A DNA stretch of 64,000 bases from contig JANQGX010000090.1 of assembly GCA_028282885.1 (NCBI GenBank), forward strand, positions 79,882 through 143,881. The letters are read 5' to 3'. A model generated the notes under the pieces. The model did not search any database. It saw only the letters and a program-made list of their open reading frames with translations, and had not been told where the DNA came from. Of the stretch, positions 9,012-17,114 are shown one piece after another; position 1 is the stretch's first letter, and every line of letters begins with the position of its first letter. The translations under genes were made by a program, and so were the position numbers. This stretch comes from SAR324 cluster bacterium. GTDB lineage: Bacteria > SAR324 > XYD2-FULL-50-16.

Positions 9012-9401
9012 CTATTCCCCGATACAGGCAGTTGCCCGGATTTCAACCAGAAGCTCGGGCATAACCAGTTCCTTTACGCCAACGGCTGTCCAGGCAGGGT
9101 AGTTGTCGGTGATAAAATCATTCTTCACCTTGGCAAAAGCTTTCATGTCCGTGATATCCGTGTGGTAGGTGACCAGCTCGACGATATCGGACAGTTCGGC
9201 TCCTGCTTCCTTCAAGACCTGTTGCATATTCTTGAAAGCAAGCCTCGCTTGGGCCTCCATTCCTTCTGCCGGCTGGAAAGTCTCATCAATACCCACCTGC
9301 CCCGATACCCAAATCATATTTCCCACTTTCACTGCCTGGGAAAACCGCATGGTCTGATAAACGACTTCTGTCCCTTCGGGATTAATTAACTCTTTTTTCA
9401 T
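9012..9401 (-). CDS. ridA: RidA family reactive-intermediate deaminase
   Basis: 129 residues, the normal length for a RidA/YjgF/UK114 trimer subunit. The active-site arginine is Arg122 in VEIRATACI. Other signature pieces are WVSGQVGID (substrate-loop region), NMQQVLKEAGAELSDIVEL and YPAWTAVGVKEL. RidA hydrolyses 2-aminoacrylate and related enamines/imines made by PLP enzymes, protecting the cytoplasm; some paralogues act in catabolic pathways instead. It stands alone, convergent with the symporter gene (46 bp between stops) and separated from the aldo/keto reductase gene by 184 bp. Function beyond the family is inference. Confidence 0.92.
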   Translation of the reverse strand: MKKELINPEGTEVVYQTMRFSQAVKVGNMIWVSGQVGIDETFQPAEGMEAQARLAFKNMQQVLKEAGAELSDIVELVTYHTDITDMKAFAKVKNDFITDNYPAWTAVGVKELVMPELLVEIRATACIGE

Positions 9402-9585
9402 TTTGTCGTGTTTGGTTATTTGGTTGAATTATTTATAGTGTCGCTTCAACTGTGTCCCCACATTTCCGGGATCGAAGCTACGGTTGAGCGTTGACATGAC
9501 CCCAGTCGGGAAATCATCAGGTTTCCGGTACGAGGGAATGATGAAATATGGCCCTCTCGCACCTGGTTTATGATTTTCCATTTTG

Positions 9586-10725
9586 TCAGTCGGATTTCAG
9601 TGTCTCATGGCATTTTTTCAACCACTCAACAATGGCGATCTCCTGCGGACAATGTTCCTCGCATTCGTAGCATTCTTCGCAACGGTCCCCCTGTTGATTC
9701 TTCAGAAAGCTGTTGTAAAACTTCCGCACCCGGTCCATATTCTGATAACGGAATCCGTCATTATAACGCTGGAAGATGGTGGGGATTGCCACATCGGCCT
9801 GACAAGGCAGACAGTATTTGCAACCGGTACACGGGATCGGGGTGGTTTTCAGAAACTCCTGACGCACCTTTTCCACAACGTTCAATTCTGCTTCGCTCAA
9901 GGTTCCGGCCTCGGCTTTTTCAGCACTGGACAGGTTTTCCCGCACCTGGTCCATGGTGCTCATTCCACTCAGAATCGTTGACACCCCGGGGTGATCCCAA
10001 ATCCATTGAAGAGCCCAGTCTGCTGTTTTTCGCTGTACCGGCGCGTTGTCCCAGATCTCGGTAATCGATTCAGGCAGATTGTTGACGAGCTGCCCTCCGC
10101 GCAGCGGTTCCATGATAACTACGCCCAAACCTTTATCCGCGGCGTAGTCCAGACCTTCCCTGCCGGCCTGGAATTCGATATCCATGTAGTTGTACTGGAT
10201 CTGACAAAACTCCCATTTGTCGTACTCATCGATGATCTCTTTGAATAGATCCAGGTGATCATGAAAGGAAAATCCCAGGTGTTGAATTCGGCCTTCCTTT
10301 TTCATCTTCTCCGCCCATTCCAAGACACCCAGCTCCTTGAGCTTCGGCCATTGCACGTCGTTCAGTCCATGCAGCAGGTAAAACTCGATGGTTTCGTTTT
10401 GCAGGAATTTCAACTGGTCTTCCAGAATTCGATTAAAATCCCCGGCGGATTTAACGAACCAGGGGGGTAATTTGGTCGCCAGTTTCACCTTCTCCCGGTA
10501 TCCGTTTTTGAGGATCTTACCCAGGAAAGGCTCGCTTTTTCCGTTGTGATAGATGTAGGCAGTATCGATATAGTTCACCCCCCTGTCGATTGCCTCGCAG
10601 ATCATTTTCTCGGCTTCGGGTTCGTTGATTTCCGATTGATTATCGTTCAAGACCGGAAGCCGCATGGCGCCAAAACCAAGTGCGGATACTTCCCAATCGA
10701 GATTGCCGAATTTTCTGTATTTCAT
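9586..10725 (-). CDS. Aldo/keto reductase with C-terminal [4Fe-4S] cluster domain
   Basis: 379 residues. The N-terminal TIM-barrel reductase (about 1-290) has the AKR catalytic tetrad Asp54, Tyr59, Lys85 and His119. Strands such as IQHLGFSFH and VVIMEPLRGG are typical of the YdhF/Tas-like branch. The C-terminal ~80 residues carry two cysteine clusters: C299-x2-C302-x2-C305-x2-C308 and C349-x2-C352-x2-C355-x3-C359-P, a ferredoxin-like pattern able to hold two clusters. This subfamily is common in strict anaerobes and may take electrons from ferredoxin rather than only NADPH (inference). It is a lone gene downstream of the M56/propeller gene. The substrate is unknown. Confidence 0.9.
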   Translation of the reverse strand: MKYRKFGNLDWEVSALGFGAMRLPVLNDNQSEINEPEAEKMICEAIDRGVNYIDTAYIYHNGKSEPFLGKILKNGYREKVKLATKLPPWFVKSAGDFNRILEDQLKFLQNETIEFYLLHGLNDVQWPKLKELGVLEWAEKMKKEGRIQHLGFSFHDHLDLFKEIIDEYDKWEFCQIQYNYMDIEFQAGREGLDYAADKGLGVVIMEPLRGGQLVNNLPESITEIWDNAPVQRKTADWALQWIWDHPGVSTILSGMSTMDQVRENLSSAEKAEAGTLSEAELNVVEKVRQEFLKTTPIPCTGCKYCLPCQADVAIPTIFQRYNDGFRYQNMDRVRKFYNSFLKNQQGDRCEECYECEEHCPQEIAIVEWLKKCHETLKSD

Positions 10726-10753
10726 ATCATCCCGGGTTTGAATGTTGACAGCA

Positions 10754-10775
10754 GAGACTGAGGAATCACAGTCTC
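10754..10775. repeat. Perfect 7-bp inverted repeat upstream of the aldo/keto reductase gene
   Basis: GAGACTG (10754-10760) and CAGTCTC (10769-10775) flank an 8-base loop, 29 bp before the reductase start. It could be an operator or a leader hairpin. There is no T-run, so a terminator is unlikely. Confidence 0.35.
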
Positions 10776-10995
10776 CTCCTTCAATGATGAGAAGCGTTCA
10801 CTGCTTTGTCAATAGCAGAGGGGTTCGTTGTTTTCAGGGAGATGACAATGGTGTTTTTATGTTCCTACCGAGTTCAGTCAGCCTTTTTACAGGGGATGTC
10901 GATTTGGTGCTCCACAATGGATGGGATATGGCTTGTACATGGTTCGGAGTATTCAGTTCACCCTGGCGAAGGATTTAGCCTGATCTTTGTTGCCC

Positions 10996-13020
10996 CTAAT
11001 TGATCTCGGAAACATAGAGATGCCAACTATGTTGGTCCCAGGCCAGTTCAAAACTCTTGCCCTCCCTTATTTTGGAAGGTCCCTTGCTGGGGCTGGACCA
11101 GGCGTATTTGGTGGCGACATAGCTTTTCTCGATAAAATGACCATCCGAATCAAAAATATAGGTTTCCAGCCTGTTGTCCTTGATACGGTAGGTTGAAGCG
11201 TAGATGATTCCATTAGAGATGGTCACTTCAGCAATTGCTGGGAAGTGTTTCGGATAGTCAAGTTGATATCCCCTTGCGGTAAGATACTTATAGCTTTCCC
11301 TGTCCTTTGTTTTCCAGCGTTCCAGATTGGCTTCGATAAACTCGTTGGTTACCGGCACTCGCTCAGGATAATCCATGATTATATCCGGCAGCCTGTTGCC
11401 ATTTTTGTCAAATCGAAGGATGGTGAAATCCCTGTTCATGGCCACGATGAGCTGTTCATCATCGTTGTCGATACTCCAGGAGGAACCGAAATAGTTGCAT
11501 TTTTTGGTTTCAAAATCACACTCGGAGTCTTCAACCTTGAGAATTGTCTTGCAATTTTCCAGGTCGAGATCACAAAGCGACAAAACCGTGTTGGGTTTCT
11601 CCCAATACACTTTGATCAACTTATCCCCAAAGGGAACCACCTCCCCCAGTTTACGTTTCCAGTTGGTGAATGTAGAGATCTGTTCTCCCGTCTGTTTGTC
11701 AAAAAGCCTGACATAGTACTTGGTGGTTGTATAGATACGATCACTTTTGACATTGATATCCCGGATACGATAGCTCCACATATCGCCGACGCCGATATTG
11801 CGAATGGTCCGCTTCAGGAGAAAATTCGAGCGGTCTATGATGTACAAATCATCGTTTTCCGCAACGTAGATATAATCCTCATCAATGTCCATCATATGGG
11901 GATTTTCCAGATAGGGAAACGTTGCTGTCTTTTCCAGAACCTTCTGGGCGGCTGTTGTCCAGTTTACGCAAAGCAGCAGCCCCAACAGCGCAATTGCTGC
12001 CGATATCTGGAAGGTGAAGGTTCTTTTTTTTGTTTTGGTTTCGGTTGACCGCTTGTCGGAAATGATAGTCTTGATTCGGGTTTCAAGGGTGGTTTTTGAA
12101 GTTGCCACTCCCAGGGTGGCCGGTAGTTGCCTGATTTGGTACGCGTTCTTTGCCAGTTTCAGCAGGCTGCGGGCGAACACCATCGGATTCCCATGGCTGA
12201 TGGCATAATTGTCGCTGATATATTCACGTTCCATCGTGAACTCTGAAACCAGGGAGTAGACAAGGGGATGCCACCAGTAAAGCGCGGTTACGATGCGCTG
12301 CATGAGCCCGGTCCAATGGTCCATGTGATAAACATGTGACATTTCATGCAACAGGATACTCCTCAGTTCCTCTTCACTGGCCAACCCGGAGAAGTTCTCG
12401 GGGAAAACGATACAGGGTCGGACAACCCCCAGCGTTTGAGGTGAATTGACCAGCGGTGAGGTGTAAAGACCGGGAGGCTTGTTGATATCGAATACCAGCG
12501 TTACGGTTTTGAGAACTTTTCTGACATTTGGGTCGTCTAATTCAGAGAGGCAGGATTTGAATTTATTGACACGTAAGAGACCGTGACCCAACCTGATCAG
12601 AAACAGCAAGGACCCGGACAACCAGATGATCCCAAACAGGGTGAACTTATGGTGCGATAGAGTTGCCGAGGATTTTGACGTTTGCACAGGTTTTTCGTTT
12701 GTCGATCCGGAGGAGATGATGCGCATGGACTCCTCATCGAATCTGCCAAAGGACTCATCTATGTTTCTCTTGATTTCAGCCGGTTGGGGCAAAATATTAA
12801 GCCTGGTGGGTTTGGTTTGAATCGATACCATGGCTGCAAAGGGCAAAATAAGCAGTATGGCCATGGTAATCAGACAGATATTGCTGCGTATCGGTGCTGC
12901 ACTTCTTCTGCATAAACGTCTTATAAGCAGACTGAGTAACAGAACGACTGTGGATTGAAAGGCGATATTGAACATCCAGTCTGCGAATTTTACGGATTCA
13001 AACAGAAATTCAGGTCCCAT
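10996..13020 (-). CDS. BlaR1/MecR1-like M56 membrane metalloprotease fused to a predicted beta-propeller sensor
   Basis: 674 residues. Membrane helices lie at about 18-35, 46-68 and 125-150. The M56 zinc protease motif HEMSH is at 225-229, with the downstream acidic element EREYISDNYA (264-273) supplying the third ligand. A fourth helix follows at 338-354. The exported C-terminal ~315 residues are not the penicillin-binding domain of BlaR1. They contain repeated strand units (DEDYIYVAENDDLYIIDR, SDRIYTTTKYYVRLFDKQTG, GIIYASTYRIKDNRLETYI) suggesting a 6-bladed propeller. By analogy with BlaR1, ligand binding outside would trigger cleavage of the partner repressor inside. The gene starts 3 bp after the BlaI-type gene stop, with AAGGA before ATG 13020. 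The ligand is unknown. Confidence 0.85.
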   Translation of the reverse strand: MGPEFLFESVKFADWMFNIAFQSTVVLLLSLLIRRLCRRSAAPIRSNICLITMAILLILPFAAMVSIQTKPTRLNILPQPAEIKRNIDESFGRFDEESMRIISSGSTNEKPVQTSKSSATLSHHKFTLFGIIWLSGSLLFLIRLGHGLLRVNKFKSCLSELDDPNVRKVLKTVTLVFDINKPPGLYTSPLVNSPQTLGVVRPCIVFPENFSGLASEEELRSILLHEMSHVYHMDHWTGLMQRIVTALYWWHPLVYSLVSEFTMEREYISDNYAISHGNPMVFARSLLKLAKNAYQIRQLPATLGVATSKTTLETRIKTIISDKRSTETKTKKRTFTFQISAAIALLGLLLCVNWTTAAQKVLEKTATFPYLENPHMMDIDEDYIYVAENDDLYIIDRSNFLLKRTIRNIGVGDMWSYRIRDINVKSDRIYTTTKYYVRLFDKQTGEQISTFTNWKRKLGEVVPFGDKLIKVYWEKPNTVLSLCDLDLENCKTILKVEDSECDFETKKCNYFGSSWSIDNDDEQLIVAMNRDFTILRFDKNGNRLPDIIMDYPERVPVTNEFIEANLERWKTKDRESYKYLTARGYQLDYPKHFPAIAEVTISNGIIYASTYRIKDNRLETYIFDSDGHFIEKSYVATKYAWSSPSKGPSKIREGKSFELAWDQHSWHLYVSEIN

Positions 13021-13023
13021 GAT

Positions 13024-13413
13024 CTAATCCTTCTCCTTTTTTTCCAGCAAATCGGATATGCGATCCAACTCTTCCGAAGTGATATCACTCTCTTCAAACA
13101 GGCATTTCACCAACTCCCTGCTGGAACCGCGAAATACCCTTTTTTTGACGTCTTCAACGATGTCGCGCAGGGTCGATTGCTCTTCACGCAGTGCCTTATA
13201 GTAATACATCCGGTTTTCCTTCCTGTGCGTCACCCAGCCGTACTTCTCCAGCCGGGTCAGCATCACCTGAACAGAGGTCCTTTTCAGTTTGTTGGTGCGA
13301 TTGGCATTAAGCTCATCCATGACCTCAACTACCGTGGTTTCACCCTTCTCCCAGACAATTTTCATGACCTCAAAATTCGCTTCGGAAAGCTTTGGAAGAT
13401 CCTTTTTTTCCAT
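13024..13413 (-). CDS. BlaI/MecI/CopY-family transcriptional repressor
   Basis: 129 residues, family length. The N-terminal winged helix reads LSEANFEVMKIVWEKGETTVVEVMDEL, then the recognition helix region RTSVQVMLTRLEKYGWVTHRKENRMYYYKAL. The C-terminal half (about 80-129) is the helical dimerisation segment that BlaR1-type proteases cut. It sits directly upstream of the M56 protease gene, giving the classic repressor/sensor-protease pair. Two GACA-NN-TGTC palindromes lie in its own promoter, and the same pair recurs upstream of the second ABC importer at 20421-20456. It is therefore probably both autorepressor and repressor of that importer (inference). No beta-lactamase gene is nearby. Confidence 0.92.
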   Translation of the reverse strand: MEKKDLPKLSEANFEVMKIVWEKGETTVVEVMDELNANRTNKLKRTSVQVMLTRLEKYGWVTHRKENRMYYYKALREEQSTLRDIVEDVKKRVFRGSSRELVKCLFEESDITSEELDRISDLLEKKEKD

Positions 13414-13447
13414 AATCCACCATAGTTATAATTGATAACATTTCTAC

Positions 13448-13493
13448 GACACGTGTCATGAAAAATTTATATGACAACTGTCGCACTCGTCAA
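13448..13493 (-). promoter_or_regulatory. Promoter with twin BlaI-type operators for the repressor/protease pair
   Basis: On the minus strand TTGACG (13493-13488), a 16-bp spacer and TATAAA (13471-13466) form a promoter. One GACA-GT-TGTC palindrome (13482-13473) lies inside the spacer. A second, GACA-CG-TGTC (13457-13448), lies just downstream of the -10. The centres are 25 bp apart. The same layout is found at 20421-20468. Confidence 0.75.
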
Positions 13494-13652
13494 GACTTTT
13501 GTGAAACCTTGGGATACAAGGCGAGCTATGGAACAAGAGTCCGTATTATGGAAGCCGGTGAATACAGACCGGGATCTTGAGTACTCGTATCTTAGACCGG
13601 TATTGAAAACAAGAACTGAACTAGCCGGTCGAATAGTGGTTAGGTATCTTTT

Positions 13653-14687
13653 TTAGCGGGAACCGTATTTATCTGCGATGAGTTTTTCGGTTTCGCTGGC
13701 AAGGTGGCAGGCAACGGAATGGCCGGGTTCGATCTCTTTGAGTTTAGGGATTTCAGCAGAACAACGTTCCTTGACGAAAGGACAGCGGGTAGAAAATCTA
13801 CATCCCGGCGGCGGATCGATAGGGCTGGGGACATCGCCCGAAAGGATAATCGGACGGGGCGTATAATTAACATTAGGGACCGGAATTCCGGACAGCAGAG
13901 CATTGGTGTAGGGGTGGACGGGTCTTTCAAACAGCCTGTCCGTTGGTGCCGATTCTACAATCTTGCCCAGGTACATCACTGCTATGCGTGTGCTGATGTA
14001 CTTAACAACCAAAAGGTGATGGGTCACGAAAAGATAGGTTAGATTGAACTCTTCCTGCAGTTTTTTTAGCAGATTAAGAATCTGGGCCTGAACCGAAACG
14101 TCCAGGGCGGAGGTGGGTTCGTCCAGAACGATAAAATCGGGTTTGGTGGCAATTGCTCTTGCCACGGCAATTCGTTGACGCTGACCCCCGGAAAACTCGT
14201 GTGGGTACCTCAAAAGGTGATATTTGCTCAATCCTACAAGATTTAACAGCTCAATTATGCGGGATTCCAGTTCCCTACTACTTGTTTTTTCCAATCCCTT
14301 GATCGGTTCGGCGATGACATTTTTGATAAGCATTCTCGGGTCCATTGAGGTGGTGGGATCCTGGAACACCATCTGCAGTTTTCCCCTGATCTTGCTCTTC
14401 TTCAACGCATTATGCGAGATTCTGGAGATATCGGTCACAACAGTTTCACTTCCATTCTGTTTGTGAAAATGGATTTCTCCCGAGGTGGGATCATGCAGTC
14501 GGACAATGGTCTTGCTGACGGTAGTCTTGCCACATCCCGACTCGCCGACGAGCCCCAAACACTCCCCTTTGTAAATGTCCAGGTCAATGCCGTCCACAGC
14601 TTTGACAGAATTGACCTGGCGTCTAAAAATACCGCCTCGTATCGGGTAGTGTTTAACAAGGTTTTTTAGCTCAAGTAGTTTTTGCAT
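13653..14687 (-). CDS. Second ABC importer ATPase, DppF/OppF family
   Basis: 344 residues from ATG 14687. Walker A GESGCGKT (48-55), Q-loop FQDPTTSMDP, signature FSGGQRQR, Walker B IVLDEPTSALD and tail GCRFSTRCPF identify a DppF/OppF ATPase. The switch region reads THHLLVV, with His where most relatives have Asp. A longer frame starts at 14843, but those 52 codons lie over two inverted-repeat structures and do not resemble the family. No strong ribosome site precedes ATG 14687. It is the last gene of the second importer operon. The 165-bp gap to the upstream ATPase gene, filled by the repeats, is unusually wide for such operons. Confidence 0.9.
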   Translation of the reverse strand: MQKLLELKNLVKHYPIRGGIFRRQVNSVKAVDGIDLDIYKGECLGLVGESGCGKTTVSKTIVRLHDPTSGEIHFHKQNGSETVVTDISRISHNALKKSKIRGKLQMVFQDPTTSMDPRMLIKNVIAEPIKGLEKTSSRELESRIIELLNLVGLSKYHLLRYPHEFSGGQRQRIAVARAIATKPDFIVLDEPTSALDVSVQAQILNLLKKLQEEFNLTYLFVTHHLLVVKYISTRIAVMYLGKIVESAPTDRLFERPVHPYTNALLSGIPVPNVNYTPRPIILSGDVPSPIDPPPGCRFSTRCPFVKERCSAEIPKLKEIEPGHSVACHLASETEKLIADKYGSR

Positions 14688-14705
14688 GATAGATTTTGGA
14701 TTTAA

Positions 14706-14755
14706 AATACGGGGACAAGACCTATTTTTACGGAAACAAGTTTTGTCCCCATATT
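14706..14755. repeat. 13-bp near-perfect inverted repeat with GGGGACAA cores
   Basis: AATACGGGGACAA (14706-14718) pairs with TTGTCCCCATATT (14743-14755) with one mismatch around a 24-base loop. It lies between the two ATPase genes of one operon. GGGGACA-type palindromes are known near REP-associated transposases (family knowledge), so a REP/MITE-like remnant is possible; no transposase gene is present here. Confidence 0.5.
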
Positions 14756-14762
14756 TCATGAA

Positions 14763-14848
14763 GCCCCTTGATTGCCATTCGTAAGAAGCACCGTTATTTT
14801 TAAGGAGGAAAAATGAAAAGTGACTTTTTAACCAGGCAATCAAAGGGC
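14763..14848. repeat. 14-bp near-perfect inverted repeat bordering the ATPase stop
   Basis: GCCCCTTGATTGCC (14763-14776) and GGCAATCAAAGGGC (14835-14848) match in 13 of 14 positions across 58 bp. The inner segment has a plus-strand AAGGAGG followed by ATG at 14813, but its reading frame runs antisense into the ATPase gene. The outer end stops 4 bp from the ATPase stop codon. This looks like a small inserted palindromic element. Confidence 0.5.
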
Positions 14849-14852
14849 AGCA

Positions 14853-16010
14853 TTACCCTGACAAGTGGTGATAACAGGCCACGGAGTGGTTGGTTCCCAC
14901 CTCCTCCATTGGTGGCGCTTTTTCCGAACAGATATCCGTTTTGTATTGACATCGTGGATGAAACCGACACCCCTCGGGCGGATTAACCAGGTTGGGAACA
15001 TTTCCCTCGATGGATTGGAGCGTCTTTTTCTGTAACAGTTTCGGGACTGATCCCAATAATGCCGAAGTATAGGGGTGTCGCGGATTTTCGAATATGTCCC
15101 TGACATCCGCAACCTCGCAGAGTTGTCCCGCGTACATCACGCCCACCCGATCGCAGGTATGTGCCACAACCCCCAGGTCGTGCGTGATCAACAGTACCGA
15201 GGAGATCTCCTTTTTCTTCAGCTCTTTTAACAGGTTAAGAATCTGCGCCTGAATGGTTACATCCAGATTGGAAGTGGCTTCATCCGCTATCAGAAGCACC
15301 GGGTGGCAAGCCAGTGCAATGGCGATAACCACCCTCTGCTTCATACCACCCGACAGATTGTGCGGGTAAAGTTTAACGACCTCTTGAGGGTTCGGAATAC
15401 CCAGGTCGTCAATGAGCTCGATACTCCTGTTCAGGGCTTTTTTCTTAAGAAGTCTGTCCCAGCGTTTGAGAATCGGAATCCGGCTGAACAGGCCAAGTAA
15501 GAGAGCTTCCGGATTACGGGCGCCTATTTCATAGATTTTCTTCAACAGTGCACTTAAGGGTATGAACAGACCGTTGCCGGTTTTGCCGAGATCGTCGACC
15601 ACACTCTGACAGAGCTCTTTTTTGCGATGGAAGAGCAGGCTTTCGGATATCTGAAACCCAATGGTAAAAATGGGGTTCAATGCCGAATTGGGTTCCTGAA
15701 AAATCATGGAGATTTTATCCCCACGCAGATCACGCATATAACTCTCGGGCTTTTGCAGAAGATCTACCCCTTCACCATTTTTATTCGGATCCGGATAAAA
15801 GAGGATTTTACCGCTTTCAATTTTCCCCGGTTCCTGGACGATTCTCATAATACTGCGTGCTGTCACACTTTTGCCGCATCCCGATTCTCCCACAAGCCCA
15901 AAGGTCGATCCGTGATCAATGGTTAGACTGACACTGTCCAGGGCTTTGATGATCCCTTCATAGGTATAGAAGTTCGTGTTCACATCCTTGATTTCAATTA
16001 CTTTCGCCAT
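14853..16010 (-). CDS. Second ABC importer ATPase, DppD/OppD family with insertion
   Basis: 385 residues from ATG 16010; ATG 16022 is an equally open alternative. Walker A GESGCGKS (41-48), Q-loop FQEPNSALNP, signature LSGGMKQR (219-226), Walker B LLIADEATSNLD and switch THDLGVV. The tail GCRFHPRCQY is the oligopeptide-ATPase module. Between the Q-loop and the signature (about 131-195) it carries roughly 60 residues more than the relative at 2371-3336, rich in Leu and Lys (PLSALLKKIYEIGARNPEAL). Walker B has DEATSN in place of the usual DEPTTA. It partners the DppF-type ATPase downstream. Confidence 0.9.
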   Translation of the reverse strand: MAKVIEIKDVNTNFYTYEGIIKALDSVSLTIDHGSTFGLVGESGCGKSVTARSIMRIVQEPGKIESGKILFYPDPNKNGEGVDLLQKPESYMRDLRGDKISMIFQEPNSALNPIFTIGFQISESLLFHRKKELCQSVVDDLGKTGNGLFIPLSALLKKIYEIGARNPEALLLGLFSRIPILKRWDRLLKKKALNRSIELIDDLGIPNPQEVVKLYPHNLSGGMKQRVVIAIALACHPVLLIADEATSNLDVTIQAQILNLLKELKKKEISSVLLITHDLGVVAHTCDRVGVMYAGQLCEVADVRDIFENPRHPYTSALLGSVPKLLQKKTLQSIEGNVPNLVNPPEGCRFHPRCQYKTDICSEKAPPMEEVGTNHSVACYHHLSG

Positions 16011-16143
16011 GCAGAGTCTCATTGATTGATCGGGAATTCCGGGCGGTCGTTAACCAAAGCACAGATTCCCGTACACCTTCCCTTTTCAGAGATCCGAATT
16101 CGGGGTTTTAGCAGGCACATTGTGCATTTTCCAAATAACCAAG

Positions 16144-16174
16144 GTGAGGAAAGGACAAAATCGCTTATCCTCAC
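16144..16174 (-). other. Intra-operon hairpin between ATPase and permease genes
   Basis: GTGAGGA (16144-16150) pairs with TCCTCAC (16168-16174), extendable by A-T pairs, inside the 191-bp gap between the second importer's DppC and DppD-type genes. There is no T-run after it on the minus strand. It may reduce read-through or stabilise mRNA. The rest of the gap holds nothing recognisable. Confidence 0.35.
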
Positions 16175-16201
16175 TTTGGGGTATATTTCTAAAGCTGGTT
16201 T

Positions 16202-17107
16202 TCAGGTTCTTCTCACCTTCGGATCGAATGCATCTCTCAAGGCGTCGCCAATCAGGTTCCAGGCCAGCACAAACAGGATCATGACCCCGCCGGGGATCAG
16301 AATGGCATGCCAGTACTGCATTGGGTTTCCGGGAGGACCGATGATATGGTCTCTTGCCATTGCCACCATCTGTCCCCAATCGGCGTAACCGAGCGGAGCT
16401 CCCAGTCCAAGGAAGCTTAAAAAGGATGCGGTGATGACGATGGAGCCGATGTCCATGAAGCCTATAACAAGAACCGGAAAGATGCCGTTGGGTATAATAT
16501 GGGTCAGCATGATCTTAAGATGGGATATCCCCATCAGTTTGGAGGCGTGGACGTAATCCAGGTCTCTCAGGGTCAGAATGCTGGCCCGCATGACCCGGGC
16601 ATAGTTCCTCCATTGAATAACGGCAATGGCCAGGATCACATTGTCAAGCCCTTTTCCCAGGGCGACAATGAAAGCCATTACCAGAACCAGGTAAGGCAAG
16701 GCGAGCACCACATCCACCAGGCGCATGATAATTTCATCGACAATGCCGCCAAAATACCCGGCGATGGTCCCCACCGCCACGCCGATTACCAGGGAAAACC
16801 CGACGACGACCAGCCCCACCCTGAAAGCGGTGCGAGTCCCCCAAATGATGCCGTAATAGATGTCATACTGCCCCGAAGTGGTTCCCAGGATATGCTCTTT
16901 GCTGGGTGGCTCAGGCATCCTGGAAAATCCTTTATGCGGCATAATATAGGGTCGTGATTCCCATTTGGGCGGGGCGAAATAGGGTGCCCCAATAGCGATT
17001 ACGATGAAAACTGCTATCAGGCTGAATCCGATGATAGCCGAGGGATCTTTAAAGATCCTGGAGGCGGTGAATTTTAATTCCTTAAGTTTTGGATGATTGT
17101 TCAACAT
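16202..17107 (-). CDS. Second ABC importer permease, DppC/OppC family
   Basis: 301 residues. The first helix is at about 25-47 (SAIIGFSLIAVFIVIAIGAP). A periplasmic segment follows with KEHILGTTSGQYDIYYGIIW, a variant of the family's HxLGTDxxGRD block. Five more helices follow. The coupling loop is DYVHASKLMGISHLKIMLTH. The protein ends RDAFDPKVRRT. It starts 7 bp after the DppB-type stop, so both permeases are on one message and form the channel. Confidence 0.92.
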   Translation of the reverse strand: MLNNHPKLKELKFTASRIFKDPSAIIGFSLIAVFIVIAIGAPYFAPPKWESRPYIMPHKGFSRMPEPPSKEHILGTTSGQYDIYYGIIWGTRTAFRVGLVVVGFSLVIGVAVGTIAGYFGGIVDEIIMRLVDVVLALPYLVLVMAFIVALGKGLDNVILAIAVIQWRNYARVMRASILTLRDLDYVHASKLMGISHLKIMLTHIIPNGIFPVLVIGFMDIGSIVITASFLSFLGLGAPLGYADWGQMVAMARDHIIGPPGNPMQYWHAILIPGGVMILFVLAWNLIGDALRDAFDPKVRRT

Positions 17108-17114
17108 GAGTAGC

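Noticed and set aside
11245..12048. 267-codon plus-strand frame
   Set aside because: It lies wholly antisense within the M56/propeller gene, has no ribosome site and resembles no family.
10996..13413. Beta-lactam resistance system
   Set aside because: The repressor/protease pair looks like BlaI/BlaR1, but the sensor is not a penicillin-binding domain and no beta-lactamase gene is near.
14813..14990. Plus-strand AAGGAGG plus ATG start
   Set aside because: The ribosome site is good, but the frame runs antisense into the ATPase gene and matches nothing; more likely part of the palindromic element.
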